From DASQZT01 sp963728965 (lineage in GTDB: Bacteria > Acidobacteriota > Terriglobia > Bryobacterales > Bryobacteraceae), in assembly GCA_963728965.1 (NCBI GenBank), contig CAVSMH010000012.1, forward strand, positions 682,001 through 746,000: a stretch of DNA of 64,000 nucleotides. Direction: 5' to 3'. The first letter of the stretch is position 1. Every line of letters begins with the position of its first letter. Below, piece by piece: positions 1 to 7,730 of the stretch. The notes below the pieces were generated by a model, which saw nothing but the letters and a program-made list of their open reading frames with translations, searched no databases and had not been told where the DNA came from. Both the position numbers and the translations under genes were made by a program.

Positions 1-21
1 ATAGTTCGGGAGGAGGTCTCT

Positions 22-921
22 ATGCCCGATCCAGCGGAAGACAGCTTGCTGAAGGCTGCTTACAAACCTCTTGTTCTGTCTATCGACCTGGTTGGATATG
101 AATTGTCTCATCCGGCAGACCGTTTGAGCATGGCGCTCAGCGAACCCGGCGTCTACTGGAAAATCCAGGAGGCAATCGATAAGGAAGCGATCCGGCTGAT
201 CCAGCCTGGCTTCGGAACGTTTTACGCCAGTGGGGATACTGCCAAGCGAATCGGTCTCAGTACGCTGCAGACGGTGGGAGAAGCCACCTGGGCGTCGGTC
301 CAGAAATCACCCCGTTACAAGCTGATCGATTCCAGCCTCAAGGACTTCTCCACCGCGTTCAACAAAACCCCTACCGGCATTTTCGTGAACCATCACAAGC
401 CGGAACTGATCATTGCCGGCAGCGTGCTCGTCATCGGCGGAGCTTTCGCCCAGTATCACTTCCGAACCAACTCCGACGTGGCATCTTTATATGCCTTGGG
501 CATTTCGGCGGGCGTCGGCAAAATCAAGATCGGCGACCTGACTTTCGGAGCTACTCTGCCGAAATTCGTTACCGCCCCCAAACGGGAACTCGAATTCAAA
601 AGTTACGGCCAATATGATTTCAAAGTGCTGGAAGCCCGGGTTGAGTTCGGCGGCAAAGTGGAAAATGACAAGCTGAACCAACTTGATGCCAAAGGCCTGA
701 TCACCGTTCCGCTCAAATACAAGGATATCGACCTGAAACTGAAGGGCGCATTCGGCGCGACCCTGACCCACATGGGGGATGGGAAGCCCATGGACACCAC
801 GTGGAAGTACTCTCTGGGCCTGGATGCGGGGACGAAGGACTCGCGTCTGAAGGCAGGTCTGTTGCTCTCCGGCGAAAACAAGAACCTGATGTTCACCACC
901 GGGATGAAGTACCTCTTCTGA
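22..921 (+). CDS. Hypothetical protein with a beta-rich C-terminal half
   Basis: This 299-residue protein was not recognised. The start is supported by a GGAGGAGG ribosome binding site just upstream of the ATG. The N-terminal ~125 residues look mixed or helical. One hydrophobic segment lies at about residues 128-145 (KPELIIAGSVLVIGGAF). The C-terminal ~150 residues alternate polar and hydrophobic residues in short Gly-separated strands (for example DIDLKLKGAFGATLTHMG) and end in an aromatic residue (KYLF). That pattern is reminiscent of outer-membrane or lipid-exposed beta structure. No signal peptide is visible. It is convergent with the rnhB cluster, so its function cannot be read from its neighbours. 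Confidence 0.7.
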   Translation: MPDPAEDSLLKAAYKPLVLSIDLVGYELSHPADRLSMALSEPGVYWKIQEAIDKEAIRLIQPGFGTFYASGDTAKRIGLSTLQTVGEATWASVQKSPRYKLIDSSLKDFSTAFNKTPTGIFVNHHKPELIIAGSVLVIGGAFAQYHFRTNSDVASLYALGISAGVGKIKIGDLTFGATLPKFVTAPKRELEFKSYGQYDFKVLEARVEFGGKVENDKLNQLDAKGLITVPLKYKDIDLKLKGAFGATLTHMGDGKPMDTTWKYSLGLDAGTKDSRLKAGLLLSGENKNLMFTTGMKYLF

Positions 922-936
922 GATCGAAGGGAGGGG

Positions 937-1278
937 CTAACTGTCGCGACGCCATTCGGGGCGGGCAAAACGGCGAAGGCGGAACGCCTCGACAATCGCG
1001 ATGTACAGGTTGACCACGCCCAATCCGCTGATGGCACCTCGTATATACGTGTTGTCCCAGTAGTGGCGCCATGAAACGGACAGGAGGGAGGAGAAATAGT
1101 TCGTGTCCCAGTAATCGGTCCAGGGAAACACGAGCAGAAAGATACCCACCTCGAGGCAGAAGGTCACGAAGAGGACTGCGTACATTTTGTGATACCAGCG
1201 GTATTCCGGAGTCCGCACCGGTACCGGACGGGGCAGGGTCTCGCCGGTTACGTGGGGAGTGGGTTCGCCCGGCATCAT
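937..1278 (-). CDS. Small two-pass membrane protein coupled to rnhB
   Basis: A 113-residue protein with two predicted membrane segments: MYAVLFVTFCLEVGIFLLVF at about residues 31-50, and AISGLGVVNLYIAIVEAF near the C terminus. The start chosen is the ATG at 1276-1278. It overlaps the rnhB stop codon in the arrangement ATGA, so translation is probably coupled to rnhB. An open frame extends upstream, but that part lies out of frame inside rnhB. The family was not recognised and no catalytic motif is visible. It is the last gene of the ffh-rplS-rnhB cluster. Confidence 0.65.
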   Translation of the reverse strand: MMPGEPTPHVTGETLPRPVPVRTPEYRWYHKMYAVLFVTFCLEVGIFLLVFPWTDYWDTNYFSSLLSVSWRHYWDNTYIRGAISGLGVVNLYIAIVEAFRLRRFARPEWRRDS

Positions 1279-1961
1279 GCAGCGCCCACCACGTCGAACA
1301 GCGTCAACTGGGAATCGTTTTCCAGGGGAAACAGCGAGCGCACCCGCACCGGTTCGAAACTGAGGCGGTGCAGCGGAGAAGGTCCGTATTTTGCAATCGC
1401 GCGGGTATGCTCGGGCGTGGAATAGCCCTTGTGCGACGCCAGTCCGTATTCCGGGAAGACCTTGTCCCACTCGCGCATGCAGGCATCACGATACACTTTG
1501 GCGACGATCGAGGCGGCAGCGATGGCATGGCAGCGGGCATCCCCGTGGATCAGGGGTCGCTGCGGAACGGGCAGGTCGAGCGGCACGGCATCAATCAGGA
1601 GAAAATCGGGCGCGGGATTCAGCCGAGCGACGGCGAGGCGCATCGCGACCCGCGAAGCCTGGTAGATATTGATATGGTCGATGGTGGCGGCATCGACCGC
1701 CGCGACGGCGAAGGCCACGGCGCGCTCGCGAATGCGTTCGGACAGAATTTCGCGGCGCTCGGGCTCGAGCACCTTACTGTCGTTCAGTCCGCGGACGGGG
1801 CGGTCGGCCGAGAGGATCACGGCGGCGGCCACCACGGGTCCGAAAAGTGCACCTCGGCCTACCTCATCCACACCGGCAACGGCGCGGAAGCCGCGGGCGC
1901 ACAACTCGCGTTCGAGAGTCGATTCGCACCGGAATTTGCCACCCGCAGACTCGGGTCGCAT
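1275..1961 (-). CDS. rnhB: Ribonuclease HII
   Basis: RNase HII removes RNA from RNA/DNA hybrids, including single ribonucleotides left in DNA. The 228-residue protein carries the diagnostic GVDEVGRGALFGPVVAAAV segment (acidic D32 and E33). Further conserved acidic positions occur in LNDSK and in IDAVPLDLP, and the HGDARCHAIAAASIVAKVYRD block is typical of the family. Length is normal. It follows rplS with an 17-bp gap, as in many bacteria where rplS and rnhB are adjacent, and its stop codon overlaps the start of a small membrane protein. Confidence 0.96.
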   Translation of the reverse strand: MRPESAGGKFRCESTLERELCARGFRAVAGVDEVGRGALFGPVVAAAVILSADRPVRGLNDSKVLEPERREILSERIRERAVAFAVAAVDAATIDHINIYQASRVAMRLAVARLNPAPDFLLIDAVPLDLPVPQRPLIHGDARCHAIAAASIVAKVYRDACMREWDKVFPEYGLASHKGYSTPEHTRAIAKYGPSPLHRLSFEPVRVRSLFPLENDSQLTLFDVVGAA

Positions 1962-1978
1962 GGGCAGGGAATTCGCGA

Positions 1979-2326
1979 CTACGTTCGTTCTTTCAGGCGG
2001 GCCGCTTTGCCTCTCAGGCCGCGCAGGTAGTACAGCTTCGCGCGGCGGACTTTGCCAGTCCGAATCACATCGATGTGATCGATCACCCGTGCGTTCACCG
2101 GAAAGATGCGTTCCACGCCCTGTCCGAAGCTCACCTTGCGCACCGTGATGCTCTCACCCATCCCGAAATTGTTGCGGGCGATGACAGTCCCCTCAAACGC
2201 CTGCAACCGTTCCTTGTCGCCTTCCTTGATCTTCACGTGTACCCGGATCGTATCGCCGGGGCGGAACTCGGGGATGTCGGTCCGCTTGTTCTTCTGAATA
2301 AACTTCGTCAACAGCGCGTTCTGCAT
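1979..2326 (-). CDS. rplS: 50S ribosomal protein L19
   Basis: L19 is a large-subunit protein at the interface with the 30S subunit. The 115-residue product shows the family signature: FRPGDTIRVHVKIKEGDKER, then FEGTVIARNN, SITVRKVSFGQGVERIFPVN and a basic C terminus (KVRRAKLYYLRGLRGKAARL). It lies between trmD and rnhB in the usual trmD-rplS order, transcribed with the whole minus-strand cluster. Confidence 0.97.
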   Translation of the reverse strand: MQNALLTKFIQKNKRTDIPEFRPGDTIRVHVKIKEGDKERLQAFEGTVIARNNFGMGESITVRKVSFGQGVERIFPVNARVIDHIDVIRTGKVRRAKLYYLRGLRGKAARLKERT

Positions 2327-2387
2327 GGAAATTTCCTGAAACTATATCTTAGCAGTGACAGAGGTCGCCCTGCCGGGACCGCCGCTG

Positions 2388-3080
2388 CTATTTCATCAAA
2401 TCGGGACGGAGGCGGGCGGTCTTTTCCAGGGCGGCGCGCTTGCGGAACTTGCGGATCTCTTCGTGATTGCCGTTCAACAACACTTCCGGAGCAGGCCAGC
2501 CGCGAAACTCGGCGGGGCGGGTCCAATGCGGGCAGTCCAGGAGCCCCTGGCCGTGGCCCGTATCCTGAAACGAGTCGAAGGCGGCGGAACTCTCGTTGCC
2601 GAGAACGCCCGGCAAGAGGCGCGCTACCGCATCGATAATGATTGCGGCAGCCAGTTCGCCGCCGCTCAGCACGTAGTTGCCGATAGATACTTCCTCGTCC
2701 GCCAGGTGCGCTGCGACGCGCTCGTCGACGCCTTCGTAGCGCCCGCATACCAGCAGGATGGCGGAGGCGCCGCTCAACCGGTTGGCCATGGCCTGGTCGA
2801 ACATGCGCCCCTGGGCGGAAAGCAGAATCACCTTTTGATCCGGTTGTCGGTGCGGCCAGATGGACTCCACCGCCAGAAAGATGGGCTCCGCCTTGAGCAC
2901 CATGCCTTCGCCGCCGCCGAACGGACGGTCGTCTACGCTGCGGTGGCGGTCGAAGGTCCAGTCGCGCAGGTTGTGGATGCGGATGTCGAGGACTCCGGCG
3001 TCGCGGGCCCGTTTGATCACGCCGTGGTTGAATGGTCCCTCGAAGAACTCGGGGAAGATCGTCAGCACGTGGAAATTCAC
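2388..3080 (-). CDS. trmD: tRNA (guanine-37 N1)-methyltransferase TrmD
   Basis: TrmD methylates G37 of tRNAs and so prevents frameshifting; it is a SPOUT (trefoil-knot) enzyme. The 230-residue protein starts with NFHVLTIFPEFFEGPFNHGV after a GTG codon. It contains the AdoMet knot segments LLVCGRYEGVDERV and SIGNYVLSGGELAAAIIIDA. The GTG start at 3080 overlaps the rimM stop as GTGA, which decides between it and an in-frame ATG further upstream inside rimM. Order and spacing (rimM-trmD-rplS) are canonical. Confidence 0.96.
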   Translation of the reverse strand: MNFHVLTIFPEFFEGPFNHGVIKRARDAGVLDIRIHNLRDWTFDRHRSVDDRPFGGGEGMVLKAEPIFLAVESIWPHRQPDQKVILLSAQGRMFDQAMANRLSGASAILLVCGRYEGVDERVAAHLADEEVSIGNYVLSGGELAAAIIIDAVARLLPGVLGNESSAAFDSFQDTGHGQGLLDCPHWTRPAEFRGWPAPEVLLNGNHEEIRKFRKRAALEKTARLRPDLMK

Positions 3081-3595
3081 GAGCGGTTGAGATCCTTGAG
3101 ACCTTCCGGCAATGCTACCGCGATGCGGCGGGCGGCCGGGTCGATTTCCGGGCAGAGCGCACGGGCAAACGGAATCAGCCAATCCCCATCGATTTCCAGC
3201 AATCCGGCACCGCCGGCATCCTGCCACCCGGAAACACGCCCGAGCCGTTCGCCGGTGCGGTGGTCCACCACTTCACAGCCGATCAGGTCGGACTCGAAAA
3301 ACTCGCCGGTATCGAGCGCAATACGCTCCTGGAGGGGAATGCGGACTTCGGCGCCGGCGAGGCGTTCCGCATCGGAAATGGTGTCCACGCCGCGGAATTT
3401 GAAAATGAGAGTGCCGTTATGAAACCAGGTCTGTTCGACCTCGACGCGGTCGCCGGCGCCGAACAGATACACCTCCTTCAATTCGGCGAATCGCTCGGGC
3501 CGGCTGCTCAGGGTAAATGCCGTAACCTCCCCGCGGTTGCCGCGGGTCTTGCCCAGTAACGCGATCGTTACCCACGGGGCGTCCGACTCACTCAC
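3077..3595 (-). CDS. rimM: Ribosome maturation factor RimM
   Basis: RimM assists late 30S assembly, binding S19 and the 16S head. The 172-residue protein has the N-terminal RimM barrel (VTIALLGKTRGNRGEVTAF) followed by a PRC-barrel-type C-terminal half (LIGCEVVDHRTGERLGRVSGW). Translation starts at a GTG at 3593-3595 that overlaps the khpA stop as GTGA, and its own stop overlaps the trmD start in the same way. Two successive 4-bp overlaps indicate strong translational coupling in this part of the cluster. Confidence 0.95.
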   Translation of the reverse strand: MSESDAPWVTIALLGKTRGNRGEVTAFTLSSRPERFAELKEVYLFGAGDRVEVEQTWFHNGTLIFKFRGVDTISDAERLAGAEVRIPLQERIALDTGEFFESDLIGCEVVDHRTGERLGRVSGWQDAGGAGLLEIDGDWLIPFARALCPEIDPAARRIAVALPEGLKDLNRS

Positions 3596-3822
3596 TCGAG
3601 GATTTCCAGCGTGAAGCGGCGATTGAGTTTCATACCGGCTGCGCCGAGGATCGTACGGATCGATCGGGCCGTGCGGCCCTGTTTGCCGATAACCTTGCCC
3701 AAGTCACTGGGCGCCACCTTGAGTTCCAGGACAGTGACCTGCTCCCCCTGGACTTCTCGGACCGAAACCTCCTCCGGGATGTCAACCAGAGCTTTCGCGA
3801 TGTCTTCGATCAACTGTTTCAT
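3592..3822 (-). CDS. khpA: KH-domain RNA-binding protein (KhpA/YlqC family)
   Basis: A 76-residue single KH domain protein with the characteristic GxxG loop in VIGKQGRTARSIRTIL. This family (KhpA, formerly YlqC) commonly lies between rpsP and rimM; in Gram-positive bacteria it pairs with KhpB/Jag in RNA binding and cell elongation. Its GC-rich stop region overlaps the rimM GTG start. A 148-bp gap separates it from rpsP upstream, much longer than the other spacings in the cluster, so an internal promoter is possible there. Confidence 0.93.
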   Translation of the reverse strand: MKQLIEDIAKALVDIPEEVSVREVQGEQVTVLELKVAPSDLGKVIGKQGRTARSIRTILGAAGMKLNRRFTLEILE

Positions 3823-3970
3823 CCACCCCGTGCCTCCCTATTGCTCATGGTACCTGAAGCTCAACCCGGCACAGGTGAGAAATCCTGCTGGATACTGGTT
3901 ATACCCGTTCTGTTCTTTACAGTTACGGGGTATGTCGCGGGCTTTTCCGTAGTGCGGCAGGGAGCGCGAA

Positions 3971-4228
3971 TCAGGCCACCGGCTGGGCCACGGGAGCGGG
4001 GTTTTTTTCCACGAGCCGTTTGACGGTATCCGACAACTGGGCGCCGTGACTGGTCCAGTGTTCGATCCGGTCATGCTTCAACACGACTTGGGCCGGCGAG
4101 GTCAGGGGATTATAGTGCCCTACCACTTCCAGGCTGCGGCCATTGCGAGCCCGTTCTTTTTCGATTACGACGACGCGGTAAAACGGCTTCTTCTTGGCGC
4201 CAAACCGCGCCAGGCGAATCATCAGCAT
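3971..4228 (-). CDS. rpsP: 30S ribosomal protein S16
   Basis: S16 is an early 30S assembly protein. The 85-residue product begins MLMIRLARFGAKKKPFYRVV and contains the conserved LEVVGHYNPL segment. The ATG at 4228 was chosen because an AGGAG lies five bases upstream; an in-frame GTG two codons earlier and an ATG two codons later are possible. It directly follows ffh with an 8-bp gap. The protein ends in an Ala/Pro/Val-rich tail, common in S16. Confidence 0.96.
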   Translation of the reverse strand: MLMIRLARFGAKKKPFYRVVVIEKERARNGRSLEVVGHYNPLTSPAQVVLKHDRIEHWTSHGAQLSDTVKRLVEKNPAPVAQPVA

Positions 4229-4236
4229 GTGCACTC

Positions 4237-5613
4237 CTAGTGTCCCGGCGGGCCGGGGATGTCTCCGAACGGGAAGCCGGGCGGCAGTTTCATCTTGCCC
4301 AGCTTCTTCCCCATCAGGCCTCCGGAAAAGCTCTTCATCATCTTCCGGGCCTGCGTGTACTGCTTCAATAACTGATTGACTTCCTGTACGGACGTGCCGC
4401 TGCCTTTGGCGATGCGCCGGCGGCGGCTGCCATTGATGATCATGTGGTTGTTACGTTCGTGCGGCGTCATCGAATCGATGATCGCCACCACATGATTGAT
4501 TTCCTGCTCGTCGACCTTGACGTCCTTGAGCTCTTTCAGAATGCCGAACTTGGGCATCATGCCCAACAGCGATTGCAGGGGGCCGAGTTTGCGCACCTGG
4601 CGCAACTGGTCGCGGAAATCCTCCAGGGTGAATTCGTTTTCGATGAGCTTGCGCTGCATCTCGACGGCTTTTTTCTGGTCGATGGCCTCGCTCGCCTTTT
4701 CGATCAGCGAGAGGACATCGCCCATGCCCAGGATGCGGTTGGCGGCGCGGTCGGGGTGGAAGGGCTCGATGGCGTCGAACTTTTCACCGACACCGACGAA
4801 TTTCAAGGGTTGTCCCGTAACGTGGCGGATGGAAAGAGCAGCCCCGCCGCGGGCGTCGCCGTCCATCTTGGTGAGAATCACGCCCGTGATGCCGAGACGC
4901 TTGTGGAACTCGTCGGCCGATTTCACCGCGTCCTGGCCGGTCATGGCGTCGGCCACGAAAAGAATTTCGACGGGATTGAGTTGCTGCTTCAGTTCCTGAA
5001 GCTCGGTCATGAGCTGATCGTCGATGTGGAGGCGCCCGGCGGTATCCACCAGCAGGACATCGCGGCCGCTGTTGGCGCTCTCGCGGCGTGCCGATTTGGC
5101 CAGGTCGAGCGGCGCTACTTCTCCGGCGGCGCCTTCGTAAAGCGGCTGATTGATTTCGCGGGCGATGATCTTCAGCTGATCGCGGGCGGCCGGGCGATAA
5201 ACGTCCACCGAGACCAGCATCGGCCGGTGGCCGTTGCGGGAGAGCCAGCGCGCGAGCTTGCCGCAGGTGGTGGTCTTACCGGAACCCTGGAGCCCGACGA
5301 TCAGAAAGGCGCTGGGTGGCTCGTTGGCGAAGCGCAGGCGCGATTCGTGGCTGCCGAGAATCTTGGTCAGCTCTTCATGGACGATCTTGACAACCTGCTG
5401 GGTGGGCGACAGCGAGGTGAGCACCTCCTCGCCCATGGCCTTCTGCCGGATGTTCTCGAGGAGCTGTTTAACGACCTTGAAATTGACGTCGGCCTCGAGG
5501 AGCGCCAGGCGGATTTCGCGCAGCGCGCCCTCCATGTTGGCGGCCGAGAGTTTTCCTTCGCCGCGCAGGTTTTTGAAAACCCGCTGCAACTTTTCGGATA
5601 GGTTGTCGAACAT
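4237..5613 (-). CDS. ffh: Signal recognition particle GTPase Ffh (SRP54)
   Basis: Ffh binds 4.5S RNA and signal sequences and docks ribosomes on FtsY at the membrane. The 458-residue protein has the N domain (MFDNLSEKLQRVFKNL), the G domain with P-loop GLQGSGKTTTCGKLA, DVYRPAARDQL, DTAGRLHID and TKMDGDARGGAALS, then the Met-rich M domain with the RNA-binding block GSRRRRIAKGSGTSVQEVNQLL. The ATG at 5613 matches the family start; an in-frame upstream ATG would add seven unrelated residues. It heads the cluster ffh-rpsP-khpA-rimM-trmD-rplS-rnhB. Confidence 0.97.
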   Translation of the reverse strand: MFDNLSEKLQRVFKNLRGEGKLSAANMEGALREIRLALLEADVNFKVVKQLLENIRQKAMGEEVLTSLSPTQQVVKIVHEELTKILGSHESRLRFANEPPSAFLIVGLQGSGKTTTCGKLARWLSRNGHRPMLVSVDVYRPAARDQLKIIAREINQPLYEGAAGEVAPLDLAKSARRESANSGRDVLLVDTAGRLHIDDQLMTELQELKQQLNPVEILFVADAMTGQDAVKSADEFHKRLGITGVILTKMDGDARGGAALSIRHVTGQPLKFVGVGEKFDAIEPFHPDRAANRILGMGDVLSLIEKASEAIDQKKAVEMQRKLIENEFTLEDFRDQLRQVRKLGPLQSLLGMMPKFGILKELKDVKVDEQEINHVVAIIDSMTPHERNNHMIINGSRRRRIAKGSGTSVQEVNQLLKQYTQARKMMKSFSGGLMGKKLGKMKLPPGFPFGDIPGPPGH

Positions 5614-5670
5614 GAGAGCACACCACCGCCTCACGGTGAGAGTGCGGCGGACACGTCAAACGATTTCTTT

Positions 5671-5697
5671 ATTATAGCCGGATTCGAGCCCGGCTAT
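5671..5697 (-). promoter_or_regulatory. TATAAT box and 8-bp hairpin upstream of ffh
   Basis: Read on the minus strand, a perfect TATAAT lies at 5671-5676, about 58 nt before the ffh ATG, without a convincing -35. It partly overlaps an inverted repeat with 8-bp perfect arms (5674-5681 and 5690-5697, 8-nt loop) that covers the stop codon of the upstream cold-shock gene. The hairpin lacks a U-tract. It could be a weak terminator for the upstream gene or a structured start for ffh mRNA. Confidence 0.4.
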
Positions 5698-6122
5698 TGC
5701 GGGGGGGCAATGCGGACGCTGCTAGCCGCCATTTTGCCGGTGCGGTCCATGCCAAGCTCGTAGAATACCCGAGTTCCGGGGCGCAAGTCGGTCGCCAGAC
5801 CTTCCACCAGTCGTGAGACGTGGAAGAAGATATCCCGCCCCCCGTCATCGGGCCGCAGGAAGCCAAAACCCTTTGCCTCGAAATAAGTCACCACGGCCCC
5901 GGTCTGCTCGCCACCGGGAGCTTCTCCCGCCCCCTCACCTTCGGCGGACGCCTGGGTGGGCCGGGAGGTTTTGTCGCCGACTCCCTGCTTGATCAGCGCG
6001 AGGTCGGCTTCCGTCCATTCTGCCGGTGCCGTGGACTCGGCCGGCATCTTGAGCTCCGGATTCCTTTTCCGGGCCTCTTCAAACAACCGTTTTTGACGTG
6101 CGTTCAAACGAAAATTCCTCAA
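5694..6122 (-). CDS. Cold-shock-domain protein with N-terminal extension
   Basis: A 142-residue protein whose C-terminal ~65 residues form a cold-shock (OB-fold) domain: GAVVTYFEAKGFGFLRPDDG then RDIFFHVSRLVEG. These carry the RNP1-like KGFGF and RNP2-like DIFFH nucleic-acid-binding motifs. The first ~75 residues are charged and low-complexity (RLNARQKRLFEEARKRNPEL, then Glu/Gly/Ala-rich). It probably binds single-stranded RNA or DNA. It sits just upstream of ffh and just downstream of a Tudor-like small protein, so the pair may be co-transcribed from the promoter at 6462-6490. Confidence 0.85.
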   Translation of the reverse strand: MRNFRLNARQKRLFEEARKRNPELKMPAESTAPAEWTEADLALIKQGVGDKTSRPTQASAEGEGAGEAPGGEQTGAVVTYFEAKGFGFLRPDDGGRDIFFHVSRLVEGLATDLRPGTRVFYELGMDRTGKMAASSVRIAPPQ

Positions 6123-6133
6123 ATCCCGTCATG

Positions 6134-6361
6134 TTATACCGTGGCGGGGGCGGTTTTCTTCCTGCGGGAACCCTTCTTCTCGGCAGGGGGTTGCCGGTCG
6201 CTCTTTTTCAGACTGCCCATCACCATATTCGTCACGAACTTCTTTTCGCCGTGATCGTCGAACTTGATGACGATTCGTTCGTCGCTGCTGGACATCACAG
6301 TGCCGAGCCCGAACTTCATATGTTCGACCTGGGCGCCCTGGGAAAATGTGTTGGAGGCCAT
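6134..6361 (-). CDS. Small Tudor-like protein resembling the UvrD/PcrA C-terminal domain
   Basis: A 75-residue basic protein containing QVEHMKFGLGTVMSS, RIVIKFDDHGEKKFV and a Lys-rich tail (KKSDRQPPAEKKGSRRKK). The first two blocks resemble the small Tudor-like domain at the end of UvrD/PcrA helicases (pattern V.H..FG.G.V...F...G.K....), which contacts RNA polymerase. Here the domain stands alone. The start is the ATG at 6361; the open frame extends upstream but without recognisable protein. A well-formed promoter lies about 100 bp upstream. Confidence 0.75.
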   Translation of the reverse strand: MASNTFSQGAQVEHMKFGLGTVMSSSDERIVIKFDDHGEKKFVTNMVMGSLKKSDRQPPAEKKGSRRKKTAPATV

Positions 6362-6461
6362 AGAGTTTCTAAGCTTTGCTCCTGGTTGGATTGCCGGAGG
6401 GGATGGAATCCTGACGGAACGGGGACACGATTGTCGGGATGCACCACAAGAGATCCTTTTT

Positions 6462-6490
6462 ATATTAGCAAACGAAATGCCAATTGTCGA
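6462..6490 (-). promoter_or_regulatory. Sigma70-type promoter for the Tudor-like/cold-shock genes
   Basis: On the minus strand, a -35-like TCGACA (6485-6490) and a -10 TAATAT (6462-6467) are separated by exactly 17 bp. The predicted transcript start is near 6455, leaving a ~95-nt leader before the ATG at 6361. This stretch is visibly more AT-rich than its surroundings. Confidence 0.6.
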
Positions 6491-6601
6491 GTTTCGGTCA
6501 GATCGTACTGCGCCAGCGCAGGCACAGTGTGTCCGCTCGATCCCAGCAAGTACTTTGATTTCACCGATTTGCATTTCTCAAAACGGGCACAGTGCGCCCG
6601 T

Positions 6602-6813
6602 TTCGGCGGTTTCCCCTGCTTCGGGGTGTGCATGACGGCCGGCTCCGCCGGAATGCCTGCAGATCGTACCGATCATGGCTGGAATGTCCATTTCTCCTGT
6701 CCCGGCAGGATGGTAGGCAACGCGAGCCTGCGCCTACACTGGGTTAGGTAAGGAAAGCAGCTTTGCATATTTCCCGCCGCGATCACGGAGGCACCGGATC
6801 GCGGCTTTTTTTT
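6602..6813 (+). ncRNA. Candidate noncoding RNA: hairpin series ending in an intrinsic terminator
   Basis: No plus-strand protein gene is visible between 921 and 7367, yet a strong plus-strand terminator lies at 6776-6813. The ~200 bases before it hold a series of short hairpins: CCCC/GGGG at 6613-6626, CCGGC/GCCGG at 6639-6651, GATCG/CGATC at 6662-6674, TCCTG/CAGGA at 6695-6710, GTAGGC/GCCTAC at 6713-6737, and a bulged GGAAAGCA stem at 6752-6774. A weak promoter may lie at 6555-6583 (TTGATT, 17 bp, TCAAAA). The 5' end is therefore a guess. The family was not recognised; the short GGAAAGCAGC stretch recalls SRP RNA, but the required loop is absent. Confidence 0.45.
6776..6813 (+). terminator. 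Strong intrinsic terminator
   Basis: A perfect 9-bp stem (GCCGCGATC at 6776-6784 with GATCGCGGC at 6797-6805, 12-nt loop) is followed immediately by eight T residues (6806-6813). The T-tract exists only on the plus strand, so it ends rightward transcription. Confidence 0.85.
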
Positions 6814-6836
6814 GGTGCCTGCGCGGGCTGGCGATT

Positions 6837-7136
6837 TCATGCCTCCGCGGCGGGCGGCTTCTGAAACGAATCCAACACCGCCGCGATTACCTCGTCCGGT
6901 GTGGCCCCCCGAATCGGTGTTTTGACCGGTGAGGTGTGCATCATCAGGACATCGCCAATGGTTTCGGCAACCTGCCAGACCATCGGGGCGTAGTCGATGG
7001 CGCCAATGAAACGGACCACATCGATCCGCAGCGTGAACACGCGCGTCTGACCGGTCTCGTCCACCGTCTCCCAATCGAACCCGACACTCTTGACCACTTC
7101 GTACGGCGAGCGGACACCCGGAGCGTTTTCCAGCAT
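6837..7136 (-). CDS. Hypothetical protein
   Basis: A 99-residue protein, start chosen at the ATG at 7136 because GAGG lies nine bases upstream. The sequence has alternating strands and helices (FDWETVDETGQTRVFTLRID, MVWQVAETIGDVLMMHTS, ATPDEVIAAVLDSFQ). No signal peptide, membrane segment or catalytic motif is visible, and the family was not recognised. It looks like a small soluble alpha/beta protein. It stands alone between the candidate RNA and a divergent small gene. Confidence 0.6.
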   Translation of the reverse strand: MLENAPGVRSPYEVVKSVGFDWETVDETGQTRVFTLRIDVVRFIGAIDYAPMVWQVAETIGDVLMMHTSPVKTPIRGATPDEVIAAVLDSFQKPPAAEA

Positions 7137-7366
7137 GAATAGCCGCCTCAATCTGCAACGGCAGCTACCAGTGTACAGCGTTGCCTCCGCGCCACCGTCG
7201 CCCGCCAACTCATCGATAACTGCGCCGAATCAGCCGGAAGTAACGCACAATTGGTCGGTTTTCCTGTGCCGGGCATGACCGTAACGAGCTTCGATAGTAC
7301 TGTGTCGGGGATGTACCATGAACCGCGCGAAAACAACTGGCGTCTATATTGTCAGGAGGTGGGGCT

Positions 7367-7573
7367 ATGAGTAACGCGGTAGACAGGCTCAGGCTCTGCG
7401 AGGCGGTTCTGGCTCTCATCGAGCAAAAGCGCGCCGAGACCGGAGACGAAACCCTGGGCGCGAACATCGAGCGGGTGGTGATCGATATGCAGTTCCAGGA
7501 GATCGAAGCCGAGATTCTCGATAATCCCGGTGCCATCGAGCCCTGGCTCATCCGGCGCCGCCGGCCGGATTAG
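7367..7573 (+). CDS. Small hypothetical protein
   Basis: A 68-residue, mostly helical, charged protein (DRLRLCEAVLALIEQKRAET, then FQEIEAEILDNPGAIEPWLI). The ATG at 7367 is preceded by AGGAGG seven bases upstream, an excellent ribosome binding site. The family was not recognised; it contains a single Cys and no membrane segment. A 157-bp gap separates it from the DUF1501 operon downstream. Confidence 0.6.
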   Translation: MSNAVDRLRLCEAVLALIEQKRAETGDETLGANIERVVIDMQFQEIEAEILDNPGAIEPWLIRRRRPD

Positions 7574-7730
7574 CCGGGACTCGCTCCCCTTCACGCTCTC
7601 CGCACCAGTCGCCACTCAACCCGGACGTAAGCGGACACGACGCTATCTGGACTTGCAGTGTCTGACGCCCCTGGCGATCTCGCTCTCCCCGGCCCGGTGA
7701 TACAATCGGACCACCGAGGAGGGGAGCGAA

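Noticed and set aside
3823..3970. Promoter or riboswitch in the khpA-rpsP gap
   Set aside because: TATAAC-like bases are present, but no -35 or stable conserved fold was convincing.
6741..6766. GGTTAGG...GGAAAGCAGC resembling the SRP (4.5S) RNA loop
   Set aside because: The GGAA tetraloop closed by the CC/GG pair required between the two conserved strands is missing, and the flanking bases form a different hairpin.
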